Origin: Actinomyces sp. AC-20-1 | GTDB taxonomy: Bacteria; Actinomycetota; Actinomycetes; Actinomycetales; Actinomycetaceae | Length of the DNA stretch: 64,000 bases | NCBI RefSeq assembly: GCF_023369555.1 | Contig: NZ_JACJVC010000007.1 | Location: forward strand, 62,001 to 126,000 | Direction: 5' to 3' | In this document: positions 45,519 through 56,377 of the stretch, in pieces | How the letters are laid out: each line of letters begins with the position of its first letter | Position numbering within the stretch: position 1 is the first letter of the stretch | Position numbers and translations under genes: made by a program | Notes under the pieces: model-generated | The model's input: the letters and a program-made list of their open reading frames with translations, nothing else | Told to the model about the DNA's origin: nothing | Database searches by the model: none

Positions 45519-46255
45519 GCTCCCACCTCCTCAAGCCTCTCGAGCGAGCCCTGCTCGCGCTCACCGACCGCGATGGGCGTGAGCACGCCGTGCTCCAGCC
45601 GGTACTGGCTGCGTGCGCGGCTGGCGACCGCCAGGTCGTGGGTGATGATGATGAGGGCGGCGCCGGTCTCGTGGCACTGGCGCTCGAGCAGGCTCATGAC
45701 GCTCGCGCCCGTGTCGACGTCCAGGGCCCCGGTGGGCTCGTCCGCCAGGATGACGCGGGGGCGGCGGGCGATGGCCCGGGCGATGGCGACGCGCTGCTGC
45801 TCACCGCCGGAGAGTCGGTCGATCCGCCCGCCGGCCTTGTCGGCGAGCCCGACGGCGTCGAGCAGCTCCTCGGCGCGGGCCGTGCGCCCCCAGAAGGCGA
45901 GGCCGCGGTCGTACAGCAGCGGCGCGGCGACGTTCTCGGTCGTCGTCAGGCCGGGGATGAGGTTGAAGGACTGGAAGACGAAGCCGAAGGTCGCCCCGCG
46001 CAGGAGGGCGCGGCGGCTCTCGCCCAGGCCGGAGGTGTCCTTGCCGTCGAGGAGGTAGGAGCCCCCCGAGGGGTGGTCGATGAGACCGAGGATGTTGAGC
46101 AGCGTGGACTTGCCGGTGCCGGATCGGCCGACGATGGCCACGTGCTCGCCCTCGTGCACGTCGAGGTCGACGCCGGTGAGGATGTGCAGCGGGCCCGAGT
46201 CGGGGACCTCGAAGGTCCGTGCGACGCCCCTCAGGCTGAGGATGGGGTCGCTCAC
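45515..46255 (-). CDS. MacB/LolD-type ABC transporter ATP-binding protein
   Basis: The 246-residue ATPase shows Walker A GRSGTGKST (residues 43-51), Q-loop FQSFN, signature [14 protein letters not shown] (148-161), Walker [13 protein letters not shown] and the switch His in IIITHDLAV. GTG 46255 overlaps the adaptor stop, and its own stop overlaps the permease ATG. It powers the permease encoded next. Confidence 0.94.
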   Translation of the reverse strand: MSDPILSLRGVARTFEVPDSGPLHILTGVDLDVHEGEHVAIVGRSGTGKSTLLNILGLIDHPSGGSYLLDGKDTSGLGESRRALLRGATFGFVFQSFNLIPGLTTTENVAAPLLYDRGLAFWGRTARAEELLDAVGLADKAGGRIDRLSGGEQQRVAIARAIARRPRVILADEPTGALDVDTGASVMSLLERQCHETGAALIIITHDLAVASRARSQYRLEHGVLTPIAVGEREQGSLERLEEVGA

Positions 46256-47292
46256 AGGTACTCCTGGCCGTTCTCGTCGTAGCAGGCGTACTGGTCGCAG
46301 GAGTTGGGCTCGCCGGTGCGCACGACGTCCTTGCCGGGCACGAACAGCAGGATCTCGTCTCCCTCGCTCAGCCCGTCGGTCACCTGGATGGAGGTGCCGT
46401 CGTTGATGCCGAGCGTGACCTCGCGCTTCTCGGCGAGGTCCGGGTTGGCCGGGTCGGTCACCACCCAGACGTTGCCGGTGGTGGTCGAGCCCTCGACGGC
46501 GGTCACGGGGACGATGAGCGCCCCGGTCGCCGAGCCGGCGTCGATGCCGATGGTCACGGGCAGCCCCGGGAAGACCTGCTGGGAGGAGGGGATGGGGCAG
46601 CGGACCTCGACGCTGGTGCCGTCCGAGGGGGTGCTGGCGGAGCCCTCCGGCGTGGTCGTCTTCTGCGTCTTGGTGCCGATGGTGAGGTTCTGGCACTCGA
46701 AGGGGGCGGGGCCGCCCTCGAGGGTGAGCATGGCGGTGGAGGGGGCGTTGGTCAGCTGGTACTGCTGGGAGGGGGTGATGGTCCCGACGGCGGAGTAGGT
46801 GCCCGGGGAGACGGTGGCGACGACCATGCCGATGGTCGTGTCCTGCCCCTCGATGACGTTGTAGGAGACGATGCCGTCCGCGGGGGCGTAGACGGTGGCC
46901 CAGGTGACCTTGTCCGCCACCGGGATGGTGGTGACGGTGCCGTCCTCGCCGACCTCCTGGATGGGCTCCTGGGGCTCGACCTTCTTGAGGTAGATCAGGG
47001 GCGCCCCGGCGGTGACGTAGGAGCCCTTGGCGACGTCGAAGGAGTCGACGACGCCGTTGAGGGTGGCCTGTGCCTGGACGGCGGCGTCCTCGACCACCTG
47101 GCCCTTGACGCCGACGGTGTTGGAGATGTCCCCGATGACCGCCTGGGTGGTCTGGGTGGCGACCTCGTAGGAGGGGGTCGGCCCCGTGGAGGTCTCGTCA
47201 CCGCCGTCGGGGAAGAAGGCGATCTTGGCCAGCGCGACGGCGATGACCAGCGCGATGAGGACCTTGACGGTGGGAAGGACGTAGCGCTTCAC
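46252..47292 (-). CDS. Efflux adaptor (MacA/HlyD-like membrane fusion protein)
   Basis: The 346-residue protein has one N-terminal membrane helix (about 8-25) and a lipoyl/barrel-sandwich region (VVEDAAVQAQATLNGVVDSF ... VYAPADGIVSYNVIEGQ) with C-terminal beta domains (LIVPVTAVEGSTTTGNVWVV). The C-terminal end is Cys-containing (PNSCDQYACYDENG). GTG 47292 follows GGAGGAG. It is the first gene of the adaptor-ATPase-permease operon and links the permease to the cell surface. Confidence 0.87.
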   Translation of the reverse strand: MKRYVLPTVKVLIALVIAVALAKIAFFPDGGDETSTGPTPSYEVATQTTQAVIGDISNTVGVKGQVVEDAAVQAQATLNGVVDSFDVAKGSYVTAGAPLIYLKKVEPQEPIQEVGEDGTVTTIPVADKVTWATVYAPADGIVSYNVIEGQDTTIGMVVATVSPGTYSAVGTITPSQQYQLTNAPSTAMLTLEGGPAPFECQNLTIGTKTQKTTTPEGSASTPSDGTSVEVRCPIPSSQQVFPGLPVTIGIDAGSATGALIVPVTAVEGSTTTGNVWVVTDPANPDLAEKREVTLGINDGTSIQVTDGLSEGDEILLFVPGKDVVRTGEPNSCDQYACYDENGQEYL

Positions 47293-47417
47293 AGGGCTCC
47301 TCCGGGGAACGGCGAGGACGCGGACGGGACAGTGGCAGGCTAGGGCAGGGGCGGCTGGACGGGTCTCATCCCCTGGGAGGAGATCACCCTGAGGCGCCCC
47401 TGTCTTGTCCCTGAGAC

Positions 47418-47453
47418 GGTGGGTGGGCTCCCCCTCAGGGGAGCCCACCCACC
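47418..47453. terminator. Terminator downstream of galK
   Basis: A perfect 16-bp stem (47418-47433 with 47438-47453) with a CTCA loop lies 32 bases beyond the galK stop in the leftward direction. It also insulates the exporter operon promoter. Confidence 0.8.
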
Positions 47454-47484
47454 GGAGCCCCGGTGCCCCGGGGCGGGTCCCGGG

Positions 47485-48798
47485 TCAGGCCAGACGGCCG
47501 GCGGGCGCCGAGGGCACGGCGTCGAGGAAGGCGGGCGGCGTGAAGCCGGCCTCGGCGTAGGCGGCGACGACGGCGCGCGCCACCTCGTCCACCTTGTCCG
47601 CGTCCACCAGCGCGATGGCGGAGCCGCCGAAGCCGCCTCCCGTCATCCGGGCCCCGTGGGCCCCGGCCGCGCGGGCGGTGTCGACGGCGAGGTTCAGCTC
47701 CGGGCAGGTGCACTCGTAGTCGTCCCTGAGCGAGTCGTGCGAGCCGTCCAGCAGCGCGCCGACCTCGGCGAGCGTGTCCCCGGCGAGCGGGCGCCCGTCC
47801 TGCAGGAGCGCGACGAGGCGCTGCGTGCGGTCGATCTCGGTGACGACGTGGCGCGTGCGCCTGACGAGCTCGGCGGCGTTGTCCTCTCCGGAGGCCGCCA
47901 GGCGCTCCAGGGCCTCGTCGAGGCCGGCGACGTCGATGTCCGCGAGCAGCTCGACGCCCAGGACCTCGGCGGAGCGCTCGCAGGCGGCGCGGCGGGCGCC
48001 GTACTGCCCGTCCACGAGGGAGTGCTTGGCCTTGGTGTCGATGACGAGCAGCGCCAGCCCGGCGGCGGCCAGGTCGAAGGGCACCTGGGCGGCCTCGCCG
48101 GTGCGGCAGTCGAGCTCGAGGGCGTGGCCCGCGCGGCAGCGCAGGGAGGCGGACTGGTCCATGCCCCCGGTGGGGGCGCCGGCCATCTCGTTCTCCGCGC
48201 GCACGCAGGAGCTCACCAGGCGGGCGCGCCCGGCGTCGTCGGGCTCCTCGACGGTCCCTGCCAGGCCCAGGCCGCAGACCTCGTCCAGGGCGACGGCGGT
48301 GGAGGCCTCCAGGGCCGCGGAGGAGGACAGGCCGCCGCCCAGCGGCACGCAGGAGTACAGGGCGGCGTCGAAGCCGGTGAGGGGGCCGAGGCCGTCCTGC
48401 TCGAGGGCCCAGGCGACGCCCGCCACGTAGGCGTTCCAGTGGCGGACCTCCCCGGGCGTGCCCTTGGGGCCGATGGCGTCGAGGTCGAGCACGTCCACGC
48501 TCTGGCGGGTCTGGGGGGAGACGAGACGGATCGTGCGGTCCTCGCGCCGGCGCAGCGCCAGGTGGGCGCGGTGGGGCAGGGCGATGGGCAGGGCGAGCCC
48601 GCCGTTGTAGTCCGTGTGCTCACCGATGATGTTGACGCGGCCGGGGGCGTACCACACGCCGTCGGGCTCGCCGCCGAAGACCTCGCGGAACAGGTCGGTG
48701 GCCGCGGCGACGCCCTCGTCGGGCGTGAGCGCGGGGGAGAAGACGGGGGCGGTGGCTGCGGTGCTGGTGCCGGGGGCGGGTGTGCTCTCGTAGGACAT
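47485..48798 (-). CDS. galK: Galactokinase
   Basis: The 437-residue GHMP kinase phosphorylates galactose at C1 (Leloir pathway). Motifs are GRVNIIGEHTDYNGG, the ATP-binding PLGGGLSSSAALE, GGMDQSASL with the catalytic Asp, and MTGGGFGGSAIAL. The length is slightly above average because of an N-terminal Ala/Pro/Thr tail. The ribosome site is weak (AGGAT). galT and galE are not in the window; the gene stands alone with its own terminator. Confidence 0.95.
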   Translation of the reverse strand: MSYESTPAPGTSTAATAPVFSPALTPDEGVAAATDLFREVFGGEPDGVWYAPGRVNIIGEHTDYNGGLALPIALPHRAHLALRRREDRTIRLVSPQTRQSVDVLDLDAIGPKGTPGEVRHWNAYVAGVAWALEQDGLGPLTGFDAALYSCVPLGGGLSSSAALEASTAVALDEVCGLGLAGTVEEPDDAGRARLVSSCVRAENEMAGAPTGGMDQSASLRCRAGHALELDCRTGEAAQVPFDLAAAGLALLVIDTKAKHSLVDGQYGARRAACERSAEVLGVELLADIDVAGLDEALERLAASGEDNAAELVRRTRHVVTEIDRTQRLVALLQDGRPLAGDTLAEVGALLDGSHDSLRDDYECTCPELNLAVDTARAAGAHGARMTGGGFGGSAIALVDADKVDEVARAVVAAYAEAGFTPPAFLDAVPSAPAGRLA

Positions 48799-48988
48799 GG
48801 GCACATCCTGCCAGAGCACCGCCCGGCGGTCCCCTGCGCCGGGGCGCTTGCGCCCGGCCCCCGCAGGCTCGGGCGGACCGCCCCCGGTCCGATAGGCTTC
48901 GGCGCGGGCCGGCACGTCGCGGTCCGCCCGGGCCCGGCCGCCCCCGGGCCCCCGGGCACGGCTCGCGCCGCGCAGGCAAGGAGGTGCT

Positions 48989-49549
48989 GTGGAGGTTCCT
49001 GAGACCGACGCGCACCAGTGCGTCGTGGGCGTCACCGTCCCCCTGCCGCAGCCGTGGGCGGCCCAGGTGCGGGTGGTCCGGCTCGACGCCGGGGACCCCC
49101 TGGCCCTGTCGATCCCACCGCACGTCACCCTGGTCCCGCCCACCGCTGTCGACGCCCGGCGCCTGGGGGAGGTGCGCTCCCACGTGGCCCGCGTCGCCGG
49201 GGCCGCGGCCCCCTTCCTGTGCGAGGTCGGGGGAGCGGCCTCCTTCCGCCCGGTGAGCCCCGTCGCCTACCTGGCCGTCGGCGACGGCGCCGCCGAGCTC
49301 GACGCGCTGCAGGCCGCCCTGCGCGCCGGGACGGGCCCCCTGGCCGGGGACCTGCGCTTCCCCTTCCACCCCCACCTCACGCTCGCCCACGAGGTCGACG
49401 ATGACGCCCTGGACGACGCGCTCGCCGCCGGGGAGGGCATCCACGGCCAGTTCGTCGTCGACTGCGTGCGCCTGGACCGGATGGGGGACGACGGCGTCTG
49501 GCACCTGCTCGACGTCGTGCCCCTGGGCCGCGTCCCGGGGCGGGACTGA
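48989..49549 (+). CDS. 2H phosphoesterase (2'-5' RNA ligase/LigT-like)
   Basis: The 186-residue protein has the two HxT/S motifs of the 2H superfamily: IPPHVTLVPP near residue 44 and FHPHLTLAH near residue 131, spaced as in LigT-like phosphodiesterases. These act on 2',3'-cyclic or 2'-5' phosphodiesters; the natural substrate is unknown. GTG 48989 follows AAGGAGG. It precedes YihY by 84 bases. Confidence 0.85.
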   Translation: MEVPETDAHQCVVGVTVPLPQPWAAQVRVVRLDAGDPLALSIPPHVTLVPPTAVDARRLGEVRSHVARVAGAAAPFLCEVGGAASFRPVSPVAYLAVGDGAAELDALQAALRAGTGPLAGDLRFPFHPHLTLAHEVDDDALDDALAAGEGIHGQFVVDCVRLDRMGDDGVWHLLDVVPLGRVPGRD

Positions 49550-49633
49550 GCACGCCGGGGCCGGGTCCGAGAGGGGCGGGGCCCGGGACGCCACGACACC
49601 GAGACCACCACCGATGCCACGAGAGGGACGTCG

Positions 49634-50884
49634 ATGACTGACCACCCCACCCGCACGAGGACGGGCCACCGGGCTGAGGACGACGGTCCCCGGGACCGCA
49701 CCCACCGGGCAGCCGCGTCCCGGGACGGCGGGAGCCGGGCAGACGGGGACCGGGACGCGGCAGGAGCCGCCCCCAGGGCCCTCGGGCGGGCGGTCGCCAC
49801 CGTCCAGCGCCTGGGCGCCGCGGCCATGGCCTCGCGCCCGGGCCGCACCCAGGCCCGCTACACCAGCGCTCGCGGCCCCCTGCTGGCGGGAGGCATCGCC
49901 TACACCGGCCTCTTCTCCGTCTTCGCTGCGCTCGCCATCGGGGTCACCGCCCTCATGACGGCCCTGGGCAGCCACCCCGGGCTGCGCGACGCGGCGATCA
50001 GCGCCATCGACGACATGCTCCCGGGCGTGCTCGACGACGGCTCGGGCAACGGCATCGTGAGCATCGACCAGCTGACCCTCGACTCCGCCCTCAACCCGGG
50101 CTCGGTCATCGCCCTCCTCGCCCTGCTGTACTCCGCGCTGGGGCTCATGCGCGCCCTGTCCAGCGGAGTGCGGGCCATGTTCGGCATCGTGCGCGTGCCC
50201 CGCAACATCGTCGTCGCGGAGCTGACGAACCTCCTGGGCTTCCTCGTCATCATGGTCTCGGTCGTCGTCACCGCCGCGGCCTCCCTCGTCACCGGGGCGC
50301 TCGTGGGCGCCTTGGAGCCCCTGCCCGGGTGGCTGCCGTCGTGGGTCGCCGGAGGGAGCACACGGGTGCTCACCCTGGCCGTCTCCCTCCTCATCGACTC
50401 GGCGGTCCTCGCGCTGCTCATCCGCTCCTGCGGTGTGCGCGTGCCCCGCAACGACCTCCTGCGGGGAGCCGCCCTCGGCGGCCTCGCCTTCGGGGTCCTG
50501 CGGGCGCTGGGAACGGGCGCCGTCGGGTCGGCGGGGGCCAACCCGCTGCTCGCCTCCTTCACGGCGCTGGTCGTGCTCGTCCTGTGGCTGCACCTGGCCA
50601 GCCGCGTCGTGCTGTACGTGTGCGCCTGGACGGCCAACCCACCGGCCCCCGCCGTCATCGACCACCCCGACGAGGTCCACGCCTCCCAGACGCCCAACTA
50701 CGTCACCCTGTCCGCACCCGAGACCCTTTCCTGGCCCCGCCAGGACATCACCGGAACCCTCGAGGTCGACCCGACGGCGCACCCCGACTACGAGTCCGAC
50801 GACGGCGCCCACGACAGTGCCGATGACAGCGCCGACGGCGATGCCGGTGCCGAGCCCTCCGGCGGGCGTCCGGGCAGCCGGTAG
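49634..50884 (+). CDS. YihY/BrkB-family membrane protein
   Basis: The 416-residue protein has a charged, disordered N-terminus (about 60 residues), then six hydrophobic segments (about 80-350) with YTSARGPLLAGGIAYTGLFSVFAALAIG and later YVCAWTANPPAPAV, as in the YihY/UPF0761 family. The C-terminal tail is acidic (Asp/Ala repeats). The once-used RNase BN label for this family is wrong; function is unknown. It precedes manC by 9 bases. Confidence 0.85.
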   Translation: MTDHPTRTRTGHRAEDDGPRDRTHRAAASRDGGSRADGDRDAAGAAPRALGRAVATVQRLGAAAMASRPGRTQARYTSARGPLLAGGIAYTGLFSVFAALAIGVTALMTALGSHPGLRDAAISAIDDMLPGVLDDGSGNGIVSIDQLTLDSALNPGSVIALLALLYSALGLMRALSSGVRAMFGIVRVPRNIVVAELTNLLGFLVIMVSVVVTAAASLVTGALVGALEPLPGWLPSWVAGGSTRVLTLAVSLLIDSAVLALLIRSCGVRVPRNDLLRGAALGGLAFGVLRALGTGAVGSAGANPLLASFTALVVLVLWLHLASRVVLYVCAWTANPPAPAVIDHPDEVHASQTPNYVTLSAPETLSWPRQDITGTLEVDPTAHPDYESDDGAHDSADDSADGDAGAEPSGGRPGSR

Positions 50885-50893
50885 CCTGGGGCG

Positions 50894-52072
50894 GTGACAG
50901 AGACCACCGCCGCGGGCCTGGGCGCCCCCCTCATCCACGCCATCATCCCCGCCGGAGGCGCAGGCACCCGGCTGTGGCCGCTGTCGCGGCGCCACCACCC
51001 CAAGTTCCTGCTCGACCTCACCGGGGCGGGGCGGACCCTCATCCAGGGCACCGTCGCCCGGCTGGAGGCGGTGACCGTCACGACGACGGTCGTCACCGGC
51101 AGCGCCCACCTGGCGGCCGTGGCCGACCAGCTGCCGGGCGTGCCGCGCGAGAACCTGCTGGCCGAGCCCAGCCCGCGCGACTCCATGGCCGCCATCGGCC
51201 TGGCCGCCGCCGTCATCGCCCGCCGCCACGGGCGCGAGGCCGTCGTCGGCTCCTTCGCCGCGGACCAGACCATCGCCGACGAGGCCGCCTTCCACGGCGC
51301 CGTCCGCCAGGCGGCCCTCCTGGCCGAGGCCGGCTGGGTCGTCACCATCGGCATCGAGGCCACCGGCCCCTCCACCGCCTTCGGCTACATCCGCGCCGGC
51401 GAGCCCACCGAGGTGCCCGGCGCCCCCGACGGGCGCCGCGTGCTCGGCTTCACCGAGAAGCCCGACGCCGCGACCGCCGCCCAGTACCTGGCCACCGGTG
51501 ACTACCGGTGGAACGCCGGCATGTTCGTCACCCGCGCCGGCGTCCTGCTCGACCACCTCGCGCGGCTCAGGCCCGCGCTGGCAGCGGGCATCGAGCAGAT
51601 CGCCGCCGCCTGGGACACCCCGCAGCGCGAGGAGGTCCTTGAGCGCGTGTGGCCGGGCCTGGAGAGGATCGCCATCGACCACGCCATCGCCGAGCCCGTC
51701 GCCGCAGCCGGGGGCGTGGCGACCGTGCCCGCCTCCATGGGCTGGGACGACGTCGGCGGCTTCGACGCGCTGGCCGGTCTCGTCCCGGTGCGGGCCGGGG
51801 GACCGGCCGCCGGGACCGCCGTCCTGGCAGCCGGCACGGGCGGCACAAGCGGTAAAGACGGTGCCGGTGACCCCGGCCGGGTGACGGCCGTGGGCTCGCC
51901 CGGTGCGCTCGTGGCCTCCACCACGCACCGCCGGGTCGTGCTGCTGGGCGTGCCGGGCCTCGTCGTCGTCGACACGCCGGACGCGCTGCTGGTCACCACC
52001 CCGGAGCAGTCGCAGGCCGTCAAGGGCGTCGTTGACGGCCTCCGGACCGAGGGCCGCGACGACCTCCTGTGA
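50894..52072 (+). CDS. manC: Mannose-1-phosphate guanylyltransferase
   Basis: The 392-residue nucleotidyltransferase makes GDP-mannose for wall glycans. The signature is IIPAGGAGTRLWPLSRRHHP followed by KFLLDL; FTEKPD and NAGMFVTRAGVLL also match. It lacks the C-terminal isomerase domain of bifunctional AlgA-type enzymes. GTG 50894 has only a weak upstream site and may be translated by coupling from yihY. Confidence 0.92.
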   Translation: MTETTAAGLGAPLIHAIIPAGGAGTRLWPLSRRHHPKFLLDLTGAGRTLIQGTVARLEAVTVTTTVVTGSAHLAAVADQLPGVPRENLLAEPSPRDSMAAIGLAAAVIARRHGREAVVGSFAADQTIADEAAFHGAVRQAALLAEAGWVVTIGIEATGPSTAFGYIRAGEPTEVPGAPDGRRVLGFTEKPDAATAAQYLATGDYRWNAGMFVTRAGVLLDHLARLRPALAAGIEQIAAAWDTPQREEVLERVWPGLERIAIDHAIAEPVAAAGGVATVPASMGWDDVGGFDALAGLVPVRAGGPAAGTAVLAAGTGGTSGKDGAGDPGRVTAVGSPGALVASTTHRRVVLLGVPGLVVVDTPDALLVTTPEQSQAVKGVVDGLRTEGRDDLL

Positions 52073-52087
52073 GCCTGCGGGCGCGAA

Positions 52088-52107
52088 CCGGGCCCGGCAC
52101 GGCCCGG
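52088..52107 (+). terminator. Short hairpin after manC
   Basis: CCGGGCC at 52088-52094 pairs with 52101-52107 around a 6-base loop, 15 bases after the manC stop. It is a weak candidate terminator. The remaining 180 bases to the BMP gene show no other clear element besides the GGAGG before the GTG. Confidence 0.4.
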
Positions 52108-52284
52108 GTGCGTGACTGCCCACACAGGTGGCCGTGCGTGTGCGAGCATGGTCCCCTTGGCCCCACCACGTGACCACCGGCCCTGGACCTGGCAGGATCA
52201 CCCTCTATCCTGAGGGTGAACGTCCCAGGCCGAGTGCCAGTGCCACGGGGCCGGTCCCCACCACCCCCGACCGGAGGTCCCACA

Positions 52285-53376
52285 GTGAAGACGAAGAAGC
52301 CTTACTACGCCCTGGTGCTCGGCCTGGCCGCCGCCCTGGGCCTGGCCGCCTGCGGCAGCGCGCCGACAGACTCCACCACCACCCAGACCGCGGGCTTCAA
52401 GGCCTGCATGGTCTCCGACGAGGGCGGCTTCGACGACCAGTCCTTCAACCAGTCCGGCATGGAGGGCCTGCAGCGCGCCAAGGACGAGCTCGGCGTCGAC
52501 ATCGTCGGCGTCGAGTCCAGCTCCGACGCGGACTTCCAGCCCAACATCGACTCCCTCATCCAGCAGAACTGCAACCTCATCATCGGCGTCGGCTTCGTCA
52601 TCGCCCCCGCCCTGACCGAGGCCGCCCAGGCCAACCCGGACGTCCAGTTCGCCATCATCGACTCCTCCTTCCAGAGCGCCGACGGCCAGACCGTCGAGCT
52701 GGAGAACGGCAAGCCGCTGTCCTTCAACACGGCCGAGGCCTCCTACCTCGCCGGCTACGTCGCCGCGGGCACCACCAAGACCGGCACCGTCGCCACCTAC
52801 GGCGGCGTCGCCATCCCGACCGTCCAGATCTTCATGGAGGGCTTCGCCCAGGGCGTCGCCAAGTACAACGCGGACCACGGCACCAACGTCCAGGTCCTCG
52901 GCTGGGACCCCGCCAACCCTGACGCGGGCTCCTTCACCGGTGACTTCACCGACACCGCCAAGGGCCAGCAGCTGACCCAGCAGTTCCTGTCCCAGGGCGC
53001 GGACATCATCCTGCCGGTCGCCGGCCCCGTCGGCCAGGGCACCCTCGCCGCCCTCCAGGACAGCGGCTCCACCACCAGCGCCGCCATCTGGGTCGACGCC
53101 GACGGCTACAACACCACCGAGTTCGGCTCCTACATGCTCACCAGCGTCATCAAGGAGATCGGCAACGCGGTCTACGACACCGTCGAGCAGTCCGCCAACG
53201 GCAAGTTCACCAACGAGCCCTACGTCGGCACCCTCGAGAACGGCGGCGTGTCCATCGCCGACTTCCACGACTGGGACGCCAACGTCAGTGCCGACCTCAA
53301 GAAGGAGGTCGAGGAGATCAAGCAGCAGATCATCGACGGCACCCTGGACGTGTCCACCGCCTACGACCCCTCCTGA
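52285..53376 (+). CDS. BMP-family nucleoside-binding lipoprotein
   Basis: The 363-residue precursor has a lipoprotein signal (KTKKPYYALVLGLAAALGLA then lipobox Cys23). The mature domain is a BmpA/PnrA-type type-I periplasmic-binding fold: VSDEGGFDDQSFNQSGMEGL, the central LVIGVGFV-like LIIGVGFVIAPALTEAA, and VATYGGVAIPTVQIFMEGF. PnrA-type proteins bind purine or pyrimidine nucleosides. The downstream ATPase, two permeases and nucleoside-salvage genes support that substrate. GGAGG precedes GTG 52285. Confidence 0.93.
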   Translation: MKTKKPYYALVLGLAAALGLAACGSAPTDSTTTQTAGFKACMVSDEGGFDDQSFNQSGMEGLQRAKDELGVDIVGVESSSDADFQPNIDSLIQQNCNLIIGVGFVIAPALTEAAQANPDVQFAIIDSSFQSADGQTVELENGKPLSFNTAEASYLAGYVAAGTTKTGTVATYGGVAIPTVQIFMEGFAQGVAKYNADHGTNVQVLGWDPANPDAGSFTGDFTDTAKGQQLTQQFLSQGADIILPVAGPVGQGTLAALQDSGSTTSAAIWVDADGYNTTEFGSYMLTSVIKEIGNAVYDTVEQSANGKFTNEPYVGTLENGGVSIADFHDWDANVSADLKKEVEEIKQQIIDGTLDVSTAYDPS

Positions 53377-53425
53377 CCGGGAGCCCCGCACCCACCGGTG
53401 CACAGGTCCCTCACGAGACATGACC

Positions 53426-53484
53426 CCCTGACCCGCCGCTGACGCCGCCGCCCGTGGGGCGGCGGCGTCAGCGGCGGGTCAGGG
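53426..53484 (+). promoter_or_regulatory. 28-bp perfect hairpin between BMP lipoprotein and its ATPase
   Basis: Bases 53426-53453 pair without a mismatch with 53457-53484 around a 3-base loop (GTG). It starts 49 bases after the lipoprotein stop. There is no T-run. It is probably a partial terminator or 3' mRNA stabiliser that lets the binding protein be made in excess over the membrane components. Confidence 0.8.
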
Positions 53485-53558
53485 CCGTCGCGTGAGGCGG
53501 CGACCCATCCCCCCCTGCCCTTGACGGGGCACCCGACCCACGACGGAAGCGAGCACAC

Positions 53559-55108
<1,550 letters not shown>

Positions 55109-55109
<1 letters not shown>

Positions 55110-56374
55110 TGAGCGAGAGCACCACCCCCGCCGCGGGCAGGGACGAGTCCCAGCCCGGCCTGGCGCGCCAGATCGCCGAGTCCAACGGCCTCATGGGCCT
55201 CCTGGCCGTCGTCAGCGCCCTCATCGTCGGCTCCGTCCTCATCCTCATCGCCGACGCTGACGTGCGCATGACCGCCGGCTACCTCATGGCCCGGCCCTCC
55301 GACTTCCTGGGGGCCTGCGCCACCTCCCTCGGCGAGGCCTACTCCGCGCTCCTGCGCGGCGGCCTCTTCGACTGGCAGGCCTCCTCCACGGCCCGCATGT
55401 GGCGCCCGCTGACCGAGACGCTGGTCAACGCCACCCCGCTCATCTTCGCGGGCCTGGGCATGGCGGTCGCCTTCCGCGCGGGCCTGTTCAACGTCGGCGG
55501 CCAGGGGCAGCTCATCCTCGGCGCCGTCGTCGGCGGCTACGCCGGATTCGCCTGGGACCTGCCTGCCGGGCTGCACCTGGTCGTGGCGATCCTCGGCGCG
55601 ATCGTCGGCGGTGCCCTGTGGGGCGCGGTCCCCGGCGTCCTCAAGGCCACCACCGGGGCGAGCGAGGTCATCACGACCATCATGCTCAACTCCATCGGCG
55701 CCTACCTCATCGCCCACATGCTCACCCTCAAGACCTTCATCGGTGAGGGCAACTCCAACCCCCGCTCCCTGCCCGTGGGCTCCGGCGCCACCTACCCGCT
55801 GCTGCTCGGCCCCTCCTTCCGGCTGCACGCCGGCTTCATCCTGGCGCTGCTGACCGCCTGGTTCGTGTGGTGGCTCCTGGAGCGCTCCACCCTCGGCTTC
55901 CAGTTCCGCGCCACCGGCCTCAACCCCGAGGCGGCCCGCACGGCGGGCGTCAACGTCCCCCGCGTTACCGCCCTGGTGATGATCGTCTCCGGCGCCCTGT
56001 GCGGCCTGGCCGCCACCGGCCCGGTCCTGGGAACCCAGAAGTACCTCACCGCCTCCATCGCCGGCTCCATCGGCTTCGACGCCATGACCGTGGCGCTGCT
56101 GGGCCGCTCCAAGCCCCTGGGGACCGTGCTCGCCGGCATCCTCTTCGGCGGGCTGACCGCCGGCGGCACCCTCATGCAGGCCGCCACCGGCACCCCCATC
56201 GACATCGTCCTCATCCTGCAGTCCACCATCGTGCTGTTCATCGCGGCCCCGCCGCTCGTGCGCGCCATCTACCGGCTGCCGGCCCCCGGCTCCTTCAAGC
56301 GCGCCCAGGAGAGCAAGCGCCTGGAGGCCGAGACCGCGGCCGCCGCCACCGCCGCACCCGGACAGGAGGCCTGA
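55109..56374 (+). CDS. Nucleoside ABC transporter permease (first subunit)
   Basis: The 421-residue permease (MSESTTPAAGRDESQPGLAR) has about ten hydrophobic segments and the family motif region GLGMAVAFRAGLFNVGGQGQ followed by GASEVITTIMLNSIGAYLI. ATG 55109 is preferred over the adjacent GTG 55106 because the GAGGAG spacing is better; it overlaps the ATPase stop (TGATG). Pairs with the second permease. Confidence 0.94.
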
Positions 56375-56377
56375 GCC

